The notes: a model not told the origin generated them from the sequence alone. 64,000 nt of DNA from Anaeromonas frigoriresistens (GCF_016820655.1 NZ_WSFT01000013.1:78386-142385); one strand, 5' to 3'; counted from the first letter of the stretch, positions 43,510 through 52,714 are shown. Numbers and translations: made by a program.

Positions 43510-43620
43510 ATGTCAGGTGGAATATTAGGTGGTATAGGTGGATGTAATAGTGAATTATTATTTTTCTTCCTATTATTAGTTGTATTATTCAGTAACTGTT
43601 ATGGTGGATATAACTGCTAG
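43510..43620 (+). CDS. YjcZ-like spore microprotein 1, 36 residues
   Basis: A 36-residue peptide with GGAGG upstream. A Gly-rich head (MSGGILGGIGGCNS) is followed by a hydrophobic helix SELLFFFLLLVVLF and a Cys/Tyr/Gly tail (SNCYGGYNC). The layout matches the YjcZ/sporulation-peptide group of Firmicutes. It is followed by a paralogue sharing the 14-residue core. A SigK-like promoter lies upstream. Probably a membrane- or coat-embedded component of the spore mother-cell side. Confidence 0.8.
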   Translation: MSGGILGGIGGCNSELLFFFLLLVVLFSNCYGGYNC

Positions 43621-43673
43621 TATCCATTTTAAGTTACTAATATTAGACTGATAAAATATAAAGGAGGTCTATT

Positions 43674-43754
43674 ATGGGTGCTCATTATGACAGCAATAGC
43701 GAACTTTTATTCTTCTTCTTGCTACTTGTTGTATTATTCTGTAATTGTTATTGA
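43674..43754 (+). CDS. YjcZ-like spore microprotein 2, 26 residues
   Basis: A 26-residue peptide with AAGGAGG upstream: a short hydrophilic head (MGAHYDSN), the same core SELLFFFLLLVVLF as its neighbour, and tail CNCY. It is a tandem paralogue 53 bases after the first gene and ends just before a terminator, so the two are probably co-transcribed. Short length makes it easily missed; the conserved core and ribosome site are the evidence. Confidence 0.78.
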   Translation: MGAHYDSNSELLFFFLLLVVLFCNCY

Positions 43755-43760
43755 TATATT

Positions 43761-43788
43761 TAAAACGAGGGGATTTCCCCTCGTTTTA
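43761..43788. terminator. Bidirectional terminator (spore peptides / RluA)
   Basis: A 13-bp stem taaaacgagggga/tcccctcgtttta, with T runs either side, between convergent genes. Confidence 0.92.
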
Positions 43789-43790
43789 TA

Positions 43791-44684
43791 CTATTTTAAG
43801 TTGTTTATTAATTCCTTCATATCCTTAGGTAATTCTGCTACTAATTTTATTTCTTCATGTTTTCTAGGGGTTTTGAATTTTAAATAATAAGAATGTAGCG
43901 CTTGTCTATCTATTAATTCACTATCCCCTCCATATAGAATATCTCCAATAATAGGATGGTTTATATGAGATAAATGTACTCTTATTTGATGGGTTCTACC
44001 AGTAATAATTTTTAGTTCTACAATAGTAGAATTTTTTAATTTTTCTATAACTTTATACTCTGTAATAGATTCTTTCCCTGTATCAATAACTATATTTTTA
44101 ACTCCATCCTTTTCTTTTCCTATAGGTAAGTCTATTATACCGTGATCTTTTCTTAAAATTCCTTTAACCACAGCTATATACTTTTTTTCTATCCCTTCAG
44201 TAAATTGTTTAGCCATCTGTTGATGTCCATAAGAATTTTTAGCTACAACTAAGATTCCTGATGTGTCCCTATCTAGTCGATTAACAAGCCTAACTTTTTT
44301 ATTAATCGATTTTGATTGAAAATAATATTGAATACCATTAGTTAATGTATTATTAGGGTGATTTTTAGTAGGATGAACTAGTATCCTAGGCTTTTTATTT
44401 ATTACTAATATATCTAGATCTTCATATATAACATCCAAATCCATTTTCTGAGGCTCATATACAGCCTTTTCATCTTCTAATACAATAGTAACTACATCTC
44501 CTGAGGTGACATAATATATATCACCTAATAAACTATCATTTATGTAAATATTATTTTGTTTAATTAATTTTTTAAATAACCTAGAGGATATTTCTACTTT
44601 TTCTTTTAAAAAGTCCTTTAATTTAATTTTCTCTTCTTCTACTAATAAATTTATAATACTCTCACTTTCTTTGGGTATACTCAT
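43791..44684 (-). CDS. RluA-family pseudouridine synthase
   Basis: A 297-residue enzyme. An S4-like RNA-binding segment occupies about 14-75 (KLKDFLKEKVEISSRLFKKLIKQ). The catalytic motif VNRLDRDTSGILVVAKN has its Asp near 139, and the GRTHQIRVHL motif is near 226. It converts uridine to pseudouridine in ribosomal or transfer RNA (RluD/YlyB type). It is divergent from NAD kinase. Target position cannot be fixed from the sequence. Confidence 0.92.
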   Translation of the reverse strand: MSIPKESESIINLLVEEEKIKLKDFLKEKVEISSRLFKKLIKQNNIYINDSLLGDIYYVTSGDVVTIVLEDEKAVYEPQKMDLDVIYEDLDILVINKKPRILVHPTKNHPNNTLTNGIQYYFQSKSINKKVRLVNRLDRDTSGILVVAKNSYGHQQMAKQFTEGIEKKYIAVVKGILRKDHGIIDLPIGKEKDGVKNIVIDTGKESITEYKVIEKLKNSTIVELKIITGRTHQIRVHLSHINHPIIGDILYGGDSELIDRQALHSYYLKFKTPRKHEEIKLVAELPKDMKELINNLK

Positions 44685-44782
44685 AATATCATTCCTTCTT
44701 TAGTTTTGTGTATAATATTATTATATAATATAATATGTTTATTAGTATAAATTTTAATAGTACTATTCTAGGGGGTTAATAA

Positions 44783-45601
44783 ATGGAGAAATTTACATAT
44801 AAAAATAAAAAGATAAATCTTATATATAATAATGATAAGGAATCCTATAAAACTGCTTCATTATTAAAAGAAAAATTACATAATAGAGGATATAATGTTC
44901 CAGATAAATATGATTATGATGCTATATTAAACATTTGTGTTGGTGGAGATGGAGCATTCTTACGGACTGTGCATAATTATGGATTTCCCGAGATACCTTT
45001 TGTTGGAGTAAATACGGGACACCTTGGATTCTTTCAAGAAATCTCACCAGAAAATCTAGATGAATTTATAGACAAATTAGATAATCAAGATTTCACTATT
45101 GAATCATTATACTTAGTAGAAGCTTTAGTATGTACTAGAACAAGCTGCATAGATCTTATTGGGGTTAATGAAATAGTTGTAAAAGGTATTGAATCTAGAA
45201 CTATACATTTAAATATTGCAATAAACAACACCTATTTGGAAAGATTTAGTGGTGATGGTGTCATTATATCAACTCCTATGGGCAGCACTGCATATAACTT
45301 TTCAGCTGGAGGTAGTATTGTGTATCCTACTCTAGGAGTACTACAATTAACACCTTTAGCGCCTATAAATTCAAAAGTATATCGTTCATTAACTACTAGT
45401 GCTATTGTACCTAGAAATATGACTATAAAGTTATCTCCTGAATATAGAGATGAGAATTCTATTTTGATTGTAGTTGATGGTGAACAACATAGTTATGAAA
45501 ATATTGTTGAAATTAATCTAAAAATTTCTAATATGAAGCTAAAACTTATGAATTTAGGAGAACATAATTTTTGGAGCAATGTAAGAGATAAGTTCTTGTA
45601 A
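44783..45601 (+). CDS. nadK: NAD kinase
   Basis: A 272-residue ATP-NAD kinase that makes NADP. Motifs: GGDGAFLRTVH (53-63 region) and STPMGSTAYNFSAGG (about 172-186), with the NGHLGFF-like GVNTGHLGFFQE. The protein is slightly short in the N-terminal part but complete. Its promoter region is shared with the divergent RluA gene. It ends in a clear terminator. Confidence 0.95.
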   Translation: MEKFTYKNKKINLIYNNDKESYKTASLLKEKLHNRGYNVPDKYDYDAILNICVGGDGAFLRTVHNYGFPEIPFVGVNTGHLGFFQEISPENLDEFIDKLDNQDFTIESLYLVEALVCTRTSCIDLIGVNEIVVKGIESRTIHLNIAINNTYLERFSGDGVIISTPMGSTAYNFSAGGSIVYPTLGVLQLTPLAPINSKVYRSLTTSAIVPRNMTIKLSPEYRDENSILIVVDGEQHSYENIVEINLKISNMKLKLMNLGEHNFWSNVRDKFL

Positions 45602-45604
45602 ATT

Positions 45605-45628
45605 AAAACTCCCCATATGGGGAGTTTT
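45605..45628. terminator. Bidirectional terminator (nadK / pepF)
   Basis: The palindrome aaaactccccat/atggggagtttt followed by T lies between the convergent gene ends. Confidence 0.9.
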
Positions 45629-47428
45629 TTATAATAAATCTTCCATTTTATCTACTAATTCACCAAAGATTTTTAATGCATTATTAACAGGTTCTTCAGT
45701 AGTCATATCTACTCCAGCAGATTTTAATACTTCTATTGGATAATTTGAACTACCACTTTTAAGGAAGGTAAGATACTTATCTACTGATTCATCTCCCTCA
45801 TTTAATATCTTTTGAGATAAGGCTATAGCAGCAGAAAATCCTGTGGCATACTGATATACATAGAAATTATAGTAAAAATGAGGTATTCTTGCCCATTCCA
45901 TTGCTATATTATCGTCAATAACAATGTCATCACCATAATACTTTTTATTTAAGTCTCTATATATACTACTAAAAGATTCAGCTGTTAATGATTCCCCATT
46001 CTCTGCTCTTTCATGTATTAATTTTTCAAATTCTGCAAACATAGTCTGTCTATATATAGTTCCTCTAAACTGCTCTAAGTAATGATTTAATAAAAATAAT
46101 TTTTTCTTATCATCTTTAGTACTTTCTAACATGTAATTCATGAGTAATGCTTCATTTACTGTGGATGCTACTTCTGCAACAAATATACTATACCCAGAAT
46201 AAATATAAGGTTGATTATTTTTTGAAAGATAACTATGCATTGAATGACCCATTTCATGAGCTATAGTAAACATATTATCTAATGTGTTTTGATAGTTTAA
46301 TAGAATATAAGGTTTTGAATCATAGGTTCCCCAGGAGTAGGCTCCACTTCTCTTTCCTTTATTTTCATAAACATCAACCCATCCAGAGTTAAATCCATCC
46401 TTTACTACATTTACATACTCTTCTTTTAGTGGACCTAATCCTTTTACAACAATATCTCTGGCTTCATTATATTCAATGTCCATCTTTATATCTTCTACGA
46501 TTGGAGTGTATAAATCATAAAAATGTAATTCCTCTAAATTTAGTGCTTTCTTTCTAAGCTTTATATATTTATGCATTTTATCTAAATTATTATGGACAGC
46601 TTTTATTAAATTATCATATACAGAAGTTGGTATATTATCTTCATCTAATGCAGCTTGTAAAGAAGAATTGTACTTTCTAACCTTAGAATAAAATATATTC
46701 TTTTTTACATTAGTACTTAAAGTAGTAGAAAAGGTATTTTTATAATCTCTGTAAGTGCTATAAAGTCCTTCATAGGCATCTTTTCTAACTCTTCTATTTT
46801 CATTTTCCATTAAAGGTATAAATCTTCCATGTGTAATCTCTATATCTTCTCCATTCTCATCTTTAATGGTCGGGAATTCTAAATCTGCATTATTCAGCAT
46901 AGAGAAAATATTTTCTGGTCCACTGGCTACATCTCCTATTTGAGCAATGATTGATTCTTCTTTATCACTTAAGATATGATCTTTCTGTCTAAATATTTGA
47001 TTTAAATAATGCTCATATAGTTTTAACTCTTCATTTTCCTTTATATAATTATCAATTTTTTCTTTATCTATAGATAAAATTTCTGGAACTATAAAGGAAA
47101 GTGCCTCTTGAACATTTACCATTAAAGTTGATGCTTTATCTGTAAGTTCTTGATACTTAGAATTATTTGTATCCTCATCTTGTTTCATTTTAGCAAAGGT
47201 ATATACATTTGCTATTGTTCTAGATATTTCATCCTTCAATTTAAGTAAGCTTAATAAATTTTTTCCACTCTCTACTACCTTACCTTTGTATTCTTTAATT
47301 TTTTCTTTTAGATCTTTTACCTTATCAAAATCTTTTTTCCATATTTCTTCATTATTATACATTGATTCAATATCCCATTTGAATTCTTTAGAGATGTCTT
47401 CTCGTTTTTTTACTTTGTTTTCACTCAT
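45629..47428 (-). CDS. pepF: Oligoendopeptidase F (M3B family)
   Basis: A 599-residue zinc peptidase of normal length. The zinc motif TIAHEMGHSMHS lies near residue 390 with the downstream Glu ligand in AEVASTVNEALL. N-terminal KKREDISKEFKWDIESMY is family-typical. It cleaves oligopeptides of intermediate length in the cytoplasm and recycles peptides. Monocistronic between terminators. Confidence 0.95.
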   Translation of the reverse strand: MSENKVKKREDISKEFKWDIESMYNNEEIWKKDFDKVKDLKEKIKEYKGKVVESGKNLLSLLKLKDEISRTIANVYTFAKMKQDEDTNNSKYQELTDKASTLMVNVQEALSFIVPEILSIDKEKIDNYIKENEELKLYEHYLNQIFRQKDHILSDKEESIIAQIGDVASGPENIFSMLNNADLEFPTIKDENGEDIEITHGRFIPLMENENRRVRKDAYEGLYSTYRDYKNTFSTTLSTNVKKNIFYSKVRKYNSSLQAALDEDNIPTSVYDNLIKAVHNNLDKMHKYIKLRKKALNLEELHFYDLYTPIVEDIKMDIEYNEARDIVVKGLGPLKEEYVNVVKDGFNSGWVDVYENKGKRSGAYSWGTYDSKPYILLNYQNTLDNMFTIAHEMGHSMHSYLSKNNQPYIYSGYSIFVAEVASTVNEALLMNYMLESTKDDKKKLFLLNHYLEQFRGTIYRQTMFAEFEKLIHERAENGESLTAESFSSIYRDLNKKYYGDDIVIDDNIAMEWARIPHFYYNFYVYQYATGFSAAIALSQKILNEGDESVDKYLTFLKSGSSNYPIEVLKSAGVDMTTEEPVNNALKIFGELVDKMEDLL

Positions 47429-47505
47429 TTGTACACCTTCCTTAGAGAATATTCTAAATATTTAATATAATTATATATTATTTTACTAATAGATTCCATT
47501 TATTA

Positions 47506-48225
47506 TTATTTTTTTTGATTTTCCTTATAAAAGCCAATATCTCTTAGGAACATAAGCATACATCCTGCAGTAGTTCTTTGAGCTAAAGGTAAAGAACATT
47601 TAGTAAGTCTATAATATCGCTCCCTAGAATCATCAATTTTTTTATATTTTTTATAAGCTCTTAAAGCAGTTTTTCCATTGAATATTATGTAACTATCTAA
47701 TTTTTTAAATTGAATAGGTTTTTTATGGGTTCTAAATTCTTTCACGATATCATAAGTAGTTTTAACAAAGTTCTCATACTGTCTATGGTTATCTAGCAGT
47801 CTAATATTAACATGCTGAGGTATAGTCATATCTTGTATTATATGGACTGCTGCACCTAAAAAGAATATACTTCTACTCTTATGTCCTTTTTCCCAGTGAA
47901 ATAGTGCTTTATCATAGTATTTCCGGGTTAAACTCCTAGCATTTAAATGTCCATACATACCTCTGCGTTTAGTGGGACTATAAAAATGTCCAGTACTTTT
48001 AAAGTCTTGATCTGCCCATACAACTCCTCTATTCATCTCTTCTAAATAGTGATTATATAATTCAAATTCTTTTATATAATCATGATTTGCTAGGAGTTTC
48101 AAGGATTGATAATTAATAAATCTATGAACTTTACATTCCGTTCTTATTATTTTTTTCTTGAAAGGATTTAGTCCCCATAGTATTGATTTAAAAGCCATAC
48201 CATAATATCTTTCAAATTTATTCAT
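47506..48225 (-). CDS. Zinc-dependent phospholipase C-like protein without signal peptide
   Basis: A 239-residue protein resembling the alpha-toxin/PLC N-terminal domain. Metal-ligand-like elements are HRFINYQSLKLL, HFYSPTKR, KALFHWEKGHKSRSIFFLGAAVHIIQDMTIPQHV, with ordered His and Asp. Real PLCs are secreted, with a mature N-terminal Trp as ligand; this one starts MNKFERYYGMAFKSILWGLN with no clear signal peptide, so it may be cytoplasmic or cell-associated. Clostridial genomes often hold such PLC-like proteins of unknown substrate. Toxicity should not be assumed. Confidence 0.8.
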   Translation of the reverse strand: MNKFERYYGMAFKSILWGLNPFKKKIIRTECKVHRFINYQSLKLLANHDYIKEFELYNHYLEEMNRGVVWADQDFKSTGHFYSPTKRRGMYGHLNARSLTRKYYDKALFHWEKGHKSRSIFFLGAAVHIIQDMTIPQHVNIRLLDNHRQYENFVKTTYDIVKEFRTHKKPIQFKKLDSYIIFNGKTALRAYKKYKKIDDSRERYYRLTKCSLPLAQRTTAGCMLMFLRDIGFYKENQKK

Positions 48226-48281
48226 AATATCATCCTTTTTTTCTTTATAATTATATAATACCCAAAAAAAATAAAAAAAAA

Positions 48282-48308
48282 GAAAAGAGAGATAATTTCT
48301 CTCTTTTC
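48282..48308 (-). terminator. Terminator of the serine/glyoxylate operon
   Basis: The 11-bp stem gaaaagagaga/tctctcttttc, with loop TAATT, is followed on the minus strand by T-rich sequence, just past the DUF1015 stop. Confidence 0.85.
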
Positions 48309-48316
48309 AATATATA

Positions 48317-49564
48317 TTAAGATAATTTATGAACAAATAATCCACTTCTTAGCTTAGGCTCAAACCATGTAGATTTAGGAGGCATTACTTCTCCTGCATC
48401 TGCAACTCCCATTAAATCTTCTATTGTAGTTGGATACATTGAGAATGCAATCTTCATATCTTTGTTTACCCTTCTCTCTAATTCTCCAAGTCCTCTTATT
48501 CCACCGATAAAATCTATCCTCTCATTAGTTCTTGGATTATCAATGCCTAAAATTGGATTTAATAAGTTATTTTGAAGAATAGCAGCATCTAAGCTATTTA
48601 CAGGATCATTCTTATCAAATGTTCCTTCTTTAGCTTCTAATACATACCATTTATCTTCTAAATACATACCAAATTTATGTTTACTGTCTGGTCTATATTG
48701 TCCTTCTCCCTTATATTCTTCTATAAGGAATTTTTCTTCAATCTTATTGATAAATTCATCTGCTGAATTACCATTTAGATCTTCCACTACTCTATTATAA
48801 TCCATAATAAATAAATCTTCATCTGGGAATATTACTGACATAAAGAAGTTAAACTCTTCTTCACCAGTATAGTTTGGATTTTCTTCTCTTCTTTTTAAAC
48901 CAACTTTTACTGAAGATGCTGATCTGTGATGTCCATCTGCAATGTATAAATAGTCTGTGTTATTAAAAAGACCAGAAATTTCATTAACCTTTTCTTCTTC
49001 ATTAATATCCCAAACTATATGAGTTATTCCATCTTCAGATGTAAAATTATATAATGGTTTATGGAATTTAATCCAATCATTTATTATATTATTAACCTTA
49101 TCATTTTTTCTGTAAGTCAAGAATATAGGTGCAGTATTTGCATCACAATGATCAAAGTTATTTATTCTATCTTGCTCTTTAGCAGGTCTAGTGAATTCAT
49201 GTTTCTTTATAGTGTTATTTAAATATTCATCTATAGCTGTACAACCTACAAGGCCCGTTTGAACTCTACCATCCATTATTTGTCTATAAATATAAAATTT
49301 AGATTGTTCATCTTGAACTAATATGCCTTCAGAAATCATATTATCAAGATTTTCTCTAGCCTTTTGGTATACTTTTTCATCGTATTGACTCACTGAGTCA
49401 TCAATATCTATTTCAGATCTAACAACATGAAGAAAAGAATATTCATTTCCTTCTGCCATTTCTTTAGCTTCTTCTCTATTCATTACATCGTAAGGTAATG
49501 ATGCTACTTTATCTACTAATTCAATTTTTGGTCTTACCCCATTAAATGGTTTAAATATAGCCAT
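48317..49564 (-). CDS. DUF1015 protein
   Basis: A 415-residue protein with family hallmarks: FKPFNGVRPK at the start, SLPYDVMNREEA, and YIADGHHRSASSVKVGLKRR in the middle. Its structure class is unclear to me; the family is widely linked to serine biosynthesis genes. Here it is 11 bases after the SerA-like gene and two genes after the aminotransferase, in an operon. The recurring context suggests a role in serine or phosphoserine metabolism, but the reaction is not established by the sequence. Confidence 0.92.
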   Translation of the reverse strand: MAIFKPFNGVRPKIELVDKVASLPYDVMNREEAKEMAEGNEYSFLHVVRSEIDIDDSVSQYDEKVYQKARENLDNMISEGILVQDEQSKFYIYRQIMDGRVQTGLVGCTAIDEYLNNTIKKHEFTRPAKEQDRINNFDHCDANTAPIFLTYRKNDKVNNIINDWIKFHKPLYNFTSEDGITHIVWDINEEEKVNEISGLFNNTDYLYIADGHHRSASSVKVGLKRREENPNYTGEEEFNFFMSVIFPDEDLFIMDYNRVVEDLNGNSADEFINKIEEKFLIEEYKGEGQYRPDSKHKFGMYLEDKWYVLEAKEGTFDKNDPVNSLDAAILQNNLLNPILGIDNPRTNERIDFIGGIRGLGELERRVNKDMKIAFSMYPTTIEDLMGVADAGEVMPPKSTWFEPKLRSGLFVHKLS

Positions 49565-49575
49565 AAGATCCCTCC

Positions 49576-50487
49576 TTAGTTAAAATTCTTCTTGATAATT
49601 TCTAGTATTTCTTCTCCGATTCTTTTTTGAGCTTCCTTTGTAGATGCACCTATGTGTGGTGTTAATGATACTTTTTCATGAGTATATAATTCTTCATTTT
49701 TAGTAGGTTCTTCTTCAAAAACATCTACTGCACATGCTGCAACTTTGTTAGAGTCTAAAGCTTTTAATAAAGCTTTCTCATCTACTACTCCACCTCTTGC
49801 ACAGTTTACTAAATATACTCCATCCTTCATCATTTCGAATTCTTTATCGGATATAACAGCTCCAACTTCTTTAATAAATGGTATATGAAGAGATATAAAA
49901 TCAGATTCTCTTAATAAGTTATCCATTTCTACATATTTAAACTCATCATAACCTTCTTTAGCACCGGATCTAGTGTTATAAATAACATTCATTCCTAATG
50001 CATTAGCTTTTTTAGCTGTTTCTTTTGCTATACGCCCGAATCCAATAAGACCAAGAGTTTTACCTGCTAATTCAATTCCTTTGTATTGCTTTTTATTCCA
50101 CTTTCCTTCTCTCATTGTTACATTGGAGATATGAATGTGTCTTGCTATTGAAAACATATGACCTATTGCTAGCTCAGCTACTGAGGCACTACTAGCATTT
50201 GGAGTATTATTTACTGTTATTCCATTTTCCATTGCATAATTAACATCAATATTATCTAGGCCAACTCCAGCTCTTATGATTAATTTTAACTTATTAGTTT
50301 CTAGTGCAGCATCAATTAGCTCTTTTCTTATTTTTGTAGCTGAACGAATTATTATAGCATCAAATTCTTTAATTTGCTCTTTTAACTTATCTAATTCATA
50401 ATGCTCATCTACTACTTCATGACCTAAGTCAATTAATTGCTTTTTTGAATCTTTATCCATTCCATCGCTAACTAGAATTCTTGCCAT
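49576..50487 (-). CDS. serA: D-3-phosphoglycerate dehydrogenase-like oxidoreductase
   Basis: A 303-residue D-2-hydroxyacid dehydrogenase. ATG at 50487 is used because GGAGGTG lies 8 bases upstream. NAD-binding TLGLIGFGRIAKETA (about 142-156), the catalytic Arg in NCARGGVVDE and the His in LTPHIGASTKEAQ are present. It lacks the C-terminal ACT regulatory domain of long SerA enzymes. With the neighbouring aminotransferase it would convert 3-phosphoglycerate or glycerate to serine. Glycerate or hydroxypyruvate are alternative substrates. Confidence 0.92.
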   Translation of the reverse strand: MARILVSDGMDKDSKKQLIDLGHEVVDEHYELDKLKEQIKEFDAIIIRSATKIRKELIDAALETNKLKLIIRAGVGLDNIDVNYAMENGITVNNTPNASSASVAELAIGHMFSIARHIHISNVTMREGKWNKKQYKGIELAGKTLGLIGFGRIAKETAKKANALGMNVIYNTRSGAKEGYDEFKYVEMDNLLRESDFISLHIPFIKEVGAVISDKEFEMMKDGVYLVNCARGGVVDEKALLKALDSNKVAACAVDVFEEEPTKNEELYTHEKVSLTPHIGASTKEAQKRIGEEILEIIKKNFN

Positions 50488-50499
50488 ACTATACACCTC

Positions 50500-51570
50500 C
50501 TATAGTCCTAATATATCTTCAATATTACTTAGTAACTCTTTAATTTCTGGTAATGTTGTTTCTCCCATATGAGCTATTCTAAATGTCTTATCTTTTAATT
50601 TTCCGTATCCATTAGATATTGTATATCCTCTCATGGCTAATCTCTCGTTTAATTCCTTAACACTAATATCTTTTGTGTTTTTGATGTTTGTTAACGTATT
50701 AGATGCATACTTTTCCTCTGGTAATACCTCAAAATGTTTATTAGCCCATTCTCTTACATAGTTTGCCATCTCTTCATGTCTCTTAAATCTATTATCTAAT
50801 CCTTCAGCAAGAATTTTATCTAACTGATAATCTAGTGCAAACATATGTGATAATGATGGAGTAGATGGATACTGATGATCCTTCTTTTGAATATAATCAT
50901 ATAATTTAACTAAATCTAAATAGTAACCTCTATTCTCAACTTTCTTAGCTGCTTCATATGCTTTTTGTGAAATAGTACATATTGCTAACCCAGGAGGTAA
51001 TGCTAAAGCTTTTTGAGTTGAAGTGATACATACATCTATACCCCATTTATCAACTTCTATTTTTGCACCGGCTGCTGAACTTACAGTATCTACACAGAAA
51101 ATAACTTCAGGATACTTTTTAACTACTTCTCCTATTTCTCCTACAGGATTCATGATTCCAGTAGATGTTTCATTATGAGTAACAGTTACCACATCATACT
51201 TACCAGTTTTTAATACTTCTTCAACTTGCTCTGGTAATGTTGGTGTTCCCCATTCAACTTCAAATAAATCTGCTGGTACATTATTAGCTATTGCCATATC
51301 ATACCATCTCTTACCAAAAGCACCTACAGCAAAAACTGCAGCTCTCTTGTTTGTACATGATCTTACAGCTGCTTCCATTAATCCACTACCAGAACTTGTA
51401 GATAATAGTACTTGATTCTCAGTATAGAAAAGTTTCATCATCTTTTCACTGATATCTCTTTGTAATTTTGATGCATCCTTTGTTCTATGACCAATCATAG
51501 CTGTTGCCATTTTTTGTAATACATCTTCCTTAACATCAACTGGTCCTGGTATAAATAATTTCTTATGCAT
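50500..51570 (-). CDS. Class V aminotransferase (serine-glyoxylate/phosphoserine type)
   Basis: A 356-residue PLP enzyme. The PLP lysine lies in CITSTQKALALPPG (about 198-205), preceded by CVDTVSSAAGAKIEVDKWGID. N-terminal FIPGPVDVKEDVL and GHRTKDASKLQRDI match alanine/serine-glyoxylate aminotransferases. First gene of a three-gene operon with SerA and DUF1015, which points to serine synthesis, where this enzyme replaces the classic SerC. It is preceded by a candidate promoter. Substrate preference is inferred from context. Confidence 0.93.
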   Translation of the reverse strand: MHKKLFIPGPVDVKEDVLQKMATAMIGHRTKDASKLQRDISEKMMKLFYTENQVLLSTSSGSGLMEAAVRSCTNKRAAVFAVGAFGKRWYDMAIANNVPADLFEVEWGTPTLPEQVEEVLKTGKYDVVTVTHNETSTGIMNPVGEIGEVVKKYPEVIFCVDTVSSAAGAKIEVDKWGIDVCITSTQKALALPPGLAICTISQKAYEAAKKVENRGYYLDLVKLYDYIQKKDHQYPSTPSLSHMFALDYQLDKILAEGLDNRFKRHEEMANYVREWANKHFEVLPEEKYASNTLTNIKNTKDISVKELNERLAMRGYTISNGYGKLKDKTFRIAHMGETTLPEIKELLSNIEDILGL

Positions 51571-51680
51571 AATTAACCCTCCTTAAAATTTAAAAGATAT
51601 TTAAACCTTTTAACTTATTATGTAATTAAATAGCTTATTTTATTGCATTAATTAGCTTTATGAAAAGGTTTTCTAAAGAT

Positions 51681-51710
51681 AGAATATCATATTTTGAAAT
51701 TTATGTACAA
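51681..51710 (-). promoter_or_regulatory. Promoter of the aminotransferase-serA-DUF1015 operon
   Basis: On the minus strand TTGTAC (51710-51705), an 18-base spacer, then TATTCT (51686-51681) with an upstream TG. This leaves a leader of about 100 bases, too short for a T-box. Confidence 0.5.
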
Positions 51711-51807
51711 GTTCAAATTAATAATTTACAATTCCTTAATAATATACCCTAAAACCTTAAATTATTTGATATTTTCAGATGTTTCTGAATGTTTTTCCCA
51801 CAAAAAA

Positions 51808-51831
51808 AGAAAGGTGATTTCTCACCTTTCT
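51808..51831 (-). terminator. Terminator of the cwlJ-gerQ operon
   Basis: The 10-bp stem agaaaggtga/tcacctttct, with loop TTTC, is followed on the minus strand by seven T residues. Confidence 0.92.
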
Positions 51832-51838
51832 ATCTCAT

Positions 51839-52210
51839 CTACCTTAGAACCTTTACAAATTTAATAGAATATAAGTCTCCTACTATATAGTCATCTGTTT
51901 CTTGCTCTAATAATACTACATAATCTATTCCTACTTCCATTAATGTACCTGCTTTATCTATAAATGTATTAGTTCCTATTAGAAAATCTATTCTTACAAA
52001 CTCTCCTATTAATGTATTGAGATAACCTTGTAGATATTCTGTGTCTCTCATAACTGGTGGTGCCTCTGGAGCTCCTCTGTCAGGCATTGGCATATCTGGT
52101 CTTTCTTGATTTGGCATATTAGGATTATTTGGCATAGGATAACCGTAATATGGCATATTATTTTGCATATTTCTTGTTGGCATAGGTAAATTATAATTAT
52201 TTGGATACAT
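51839..52210 (-). CDS. gerQ: GerQ-like spore coat protein
   Basis: A 123-residue protein. Residues 1-50 are rich in Pro, Asn, Met and Tyr (a coat-protein style tail). The C-terminal half is GerQ-like: YLQGYLNTLIGEFVRIDFLI and TDDYIVGDLYSIKFVKVL. GerQ is an inner coat protein that holds the cortex lytic enzyme CwlJ in place. It lies directly downstream of cwlJ (60 bases), as in Bacillus subtilis. The N-terminal tail is shorter and different in composition from Bacillus GerQ. Confidence 0.85.
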   Translation of the reverse strand: MYPNNYNLPMPTRNMQNNMPYYGYPMPNNPNMPNQERPDMPMPDRGAPEAPPVMRDTEYLQGYLNTLIGEFVRIDFLIGTNTFIDKAGTLMEVGIDYVVLLEQETDDYIVGDLYSIKFVKVLR

Positions 52211-52270
52211 TTTATACCTCCTTAATTTTTACTTACTTTAAACGATAACTTACAATTCTACTTATTCATC

Positions 52271-52714
52271 TTAAGTTTCTCTATATAGTTCAGTAGGATC
52301 ATAGAAACAATGTTTTCTTATTCTCACAAGAAATTCTCCACTTCTATTTCTTGGAAAATAATAAGGACAGTCGGGTATGAATGGATTCATATACCATAAG
52401 GAATTCACAACATTCCATTGTTTACTACCTGCTAAAGCCCAATCAGCAATATCGTAATGTATTTGTTCTGGAGGAGTAGCCCAAATTGTCTGAGGGTTTC
52501 TTCTTCCACCTATTACATTTCTTACACAGTCAAATTGACCTTCTTGATATATTACATTCCTTAAATTCCCTTGATTTACTCGTTGATATTCCCCATAGGG
52601 TATATGCACTCTATTCATAACGACAGTAGCTACTGCCTTCATCCCATTTTCTCCTTCTCCCCCTGCCTCACATTTTATAATCCTAGCTAGTAATTCTCTT
52701 GCTGACATTGGCAT
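52271..52714 (-). CDS. cwlJ: Cortex-lytic enzyme, CwlJ/SleB hydrolase_2 family
   Basis: A 147-residue enzyme consisting of one Hydrolase_2 domain: ELLARIIKCEAGGEGENGMK with the catalytic Glu, AVATVVMNRV, GQFDCV, and WYMNPFIPDCPYYFPR. It lacks a signal peptide and a peptidoglycan-binding repeat, as CwlJ does, unlike SleB. It hydrolyses spore cortex peptidoglycan at germination. It is transcribed before gerQ. The start has AGGAGGG eight bases before it. Confidence 0.9.
   Translation of the reverse strand: MPMSARELLARIIKCEAGGEGENGMKAVATVVMNRVHIPYGEYQRVNQGNLRNVIYQEGQFDCVRNVIGGRRNPQTIWATPPEQIHYDIADWALAGSKQWNVVNSLWYMNPFIPDCPYYFPRNRSGEFLVRIRKHCFYDPTELYRET

Noticed and set aside
47506..48225. Secreted alpha-toxin
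   Set aside because: There is no signal peptide and no C-terminal membrane-binding C2-like domain, so a toxin call is not supported.
51571..51674. Possible T-box or serine riboswitch leader
   Set aside because: The leader is only about 100 bases and has no T-box sequence, specifier loop or antiterminator pair.
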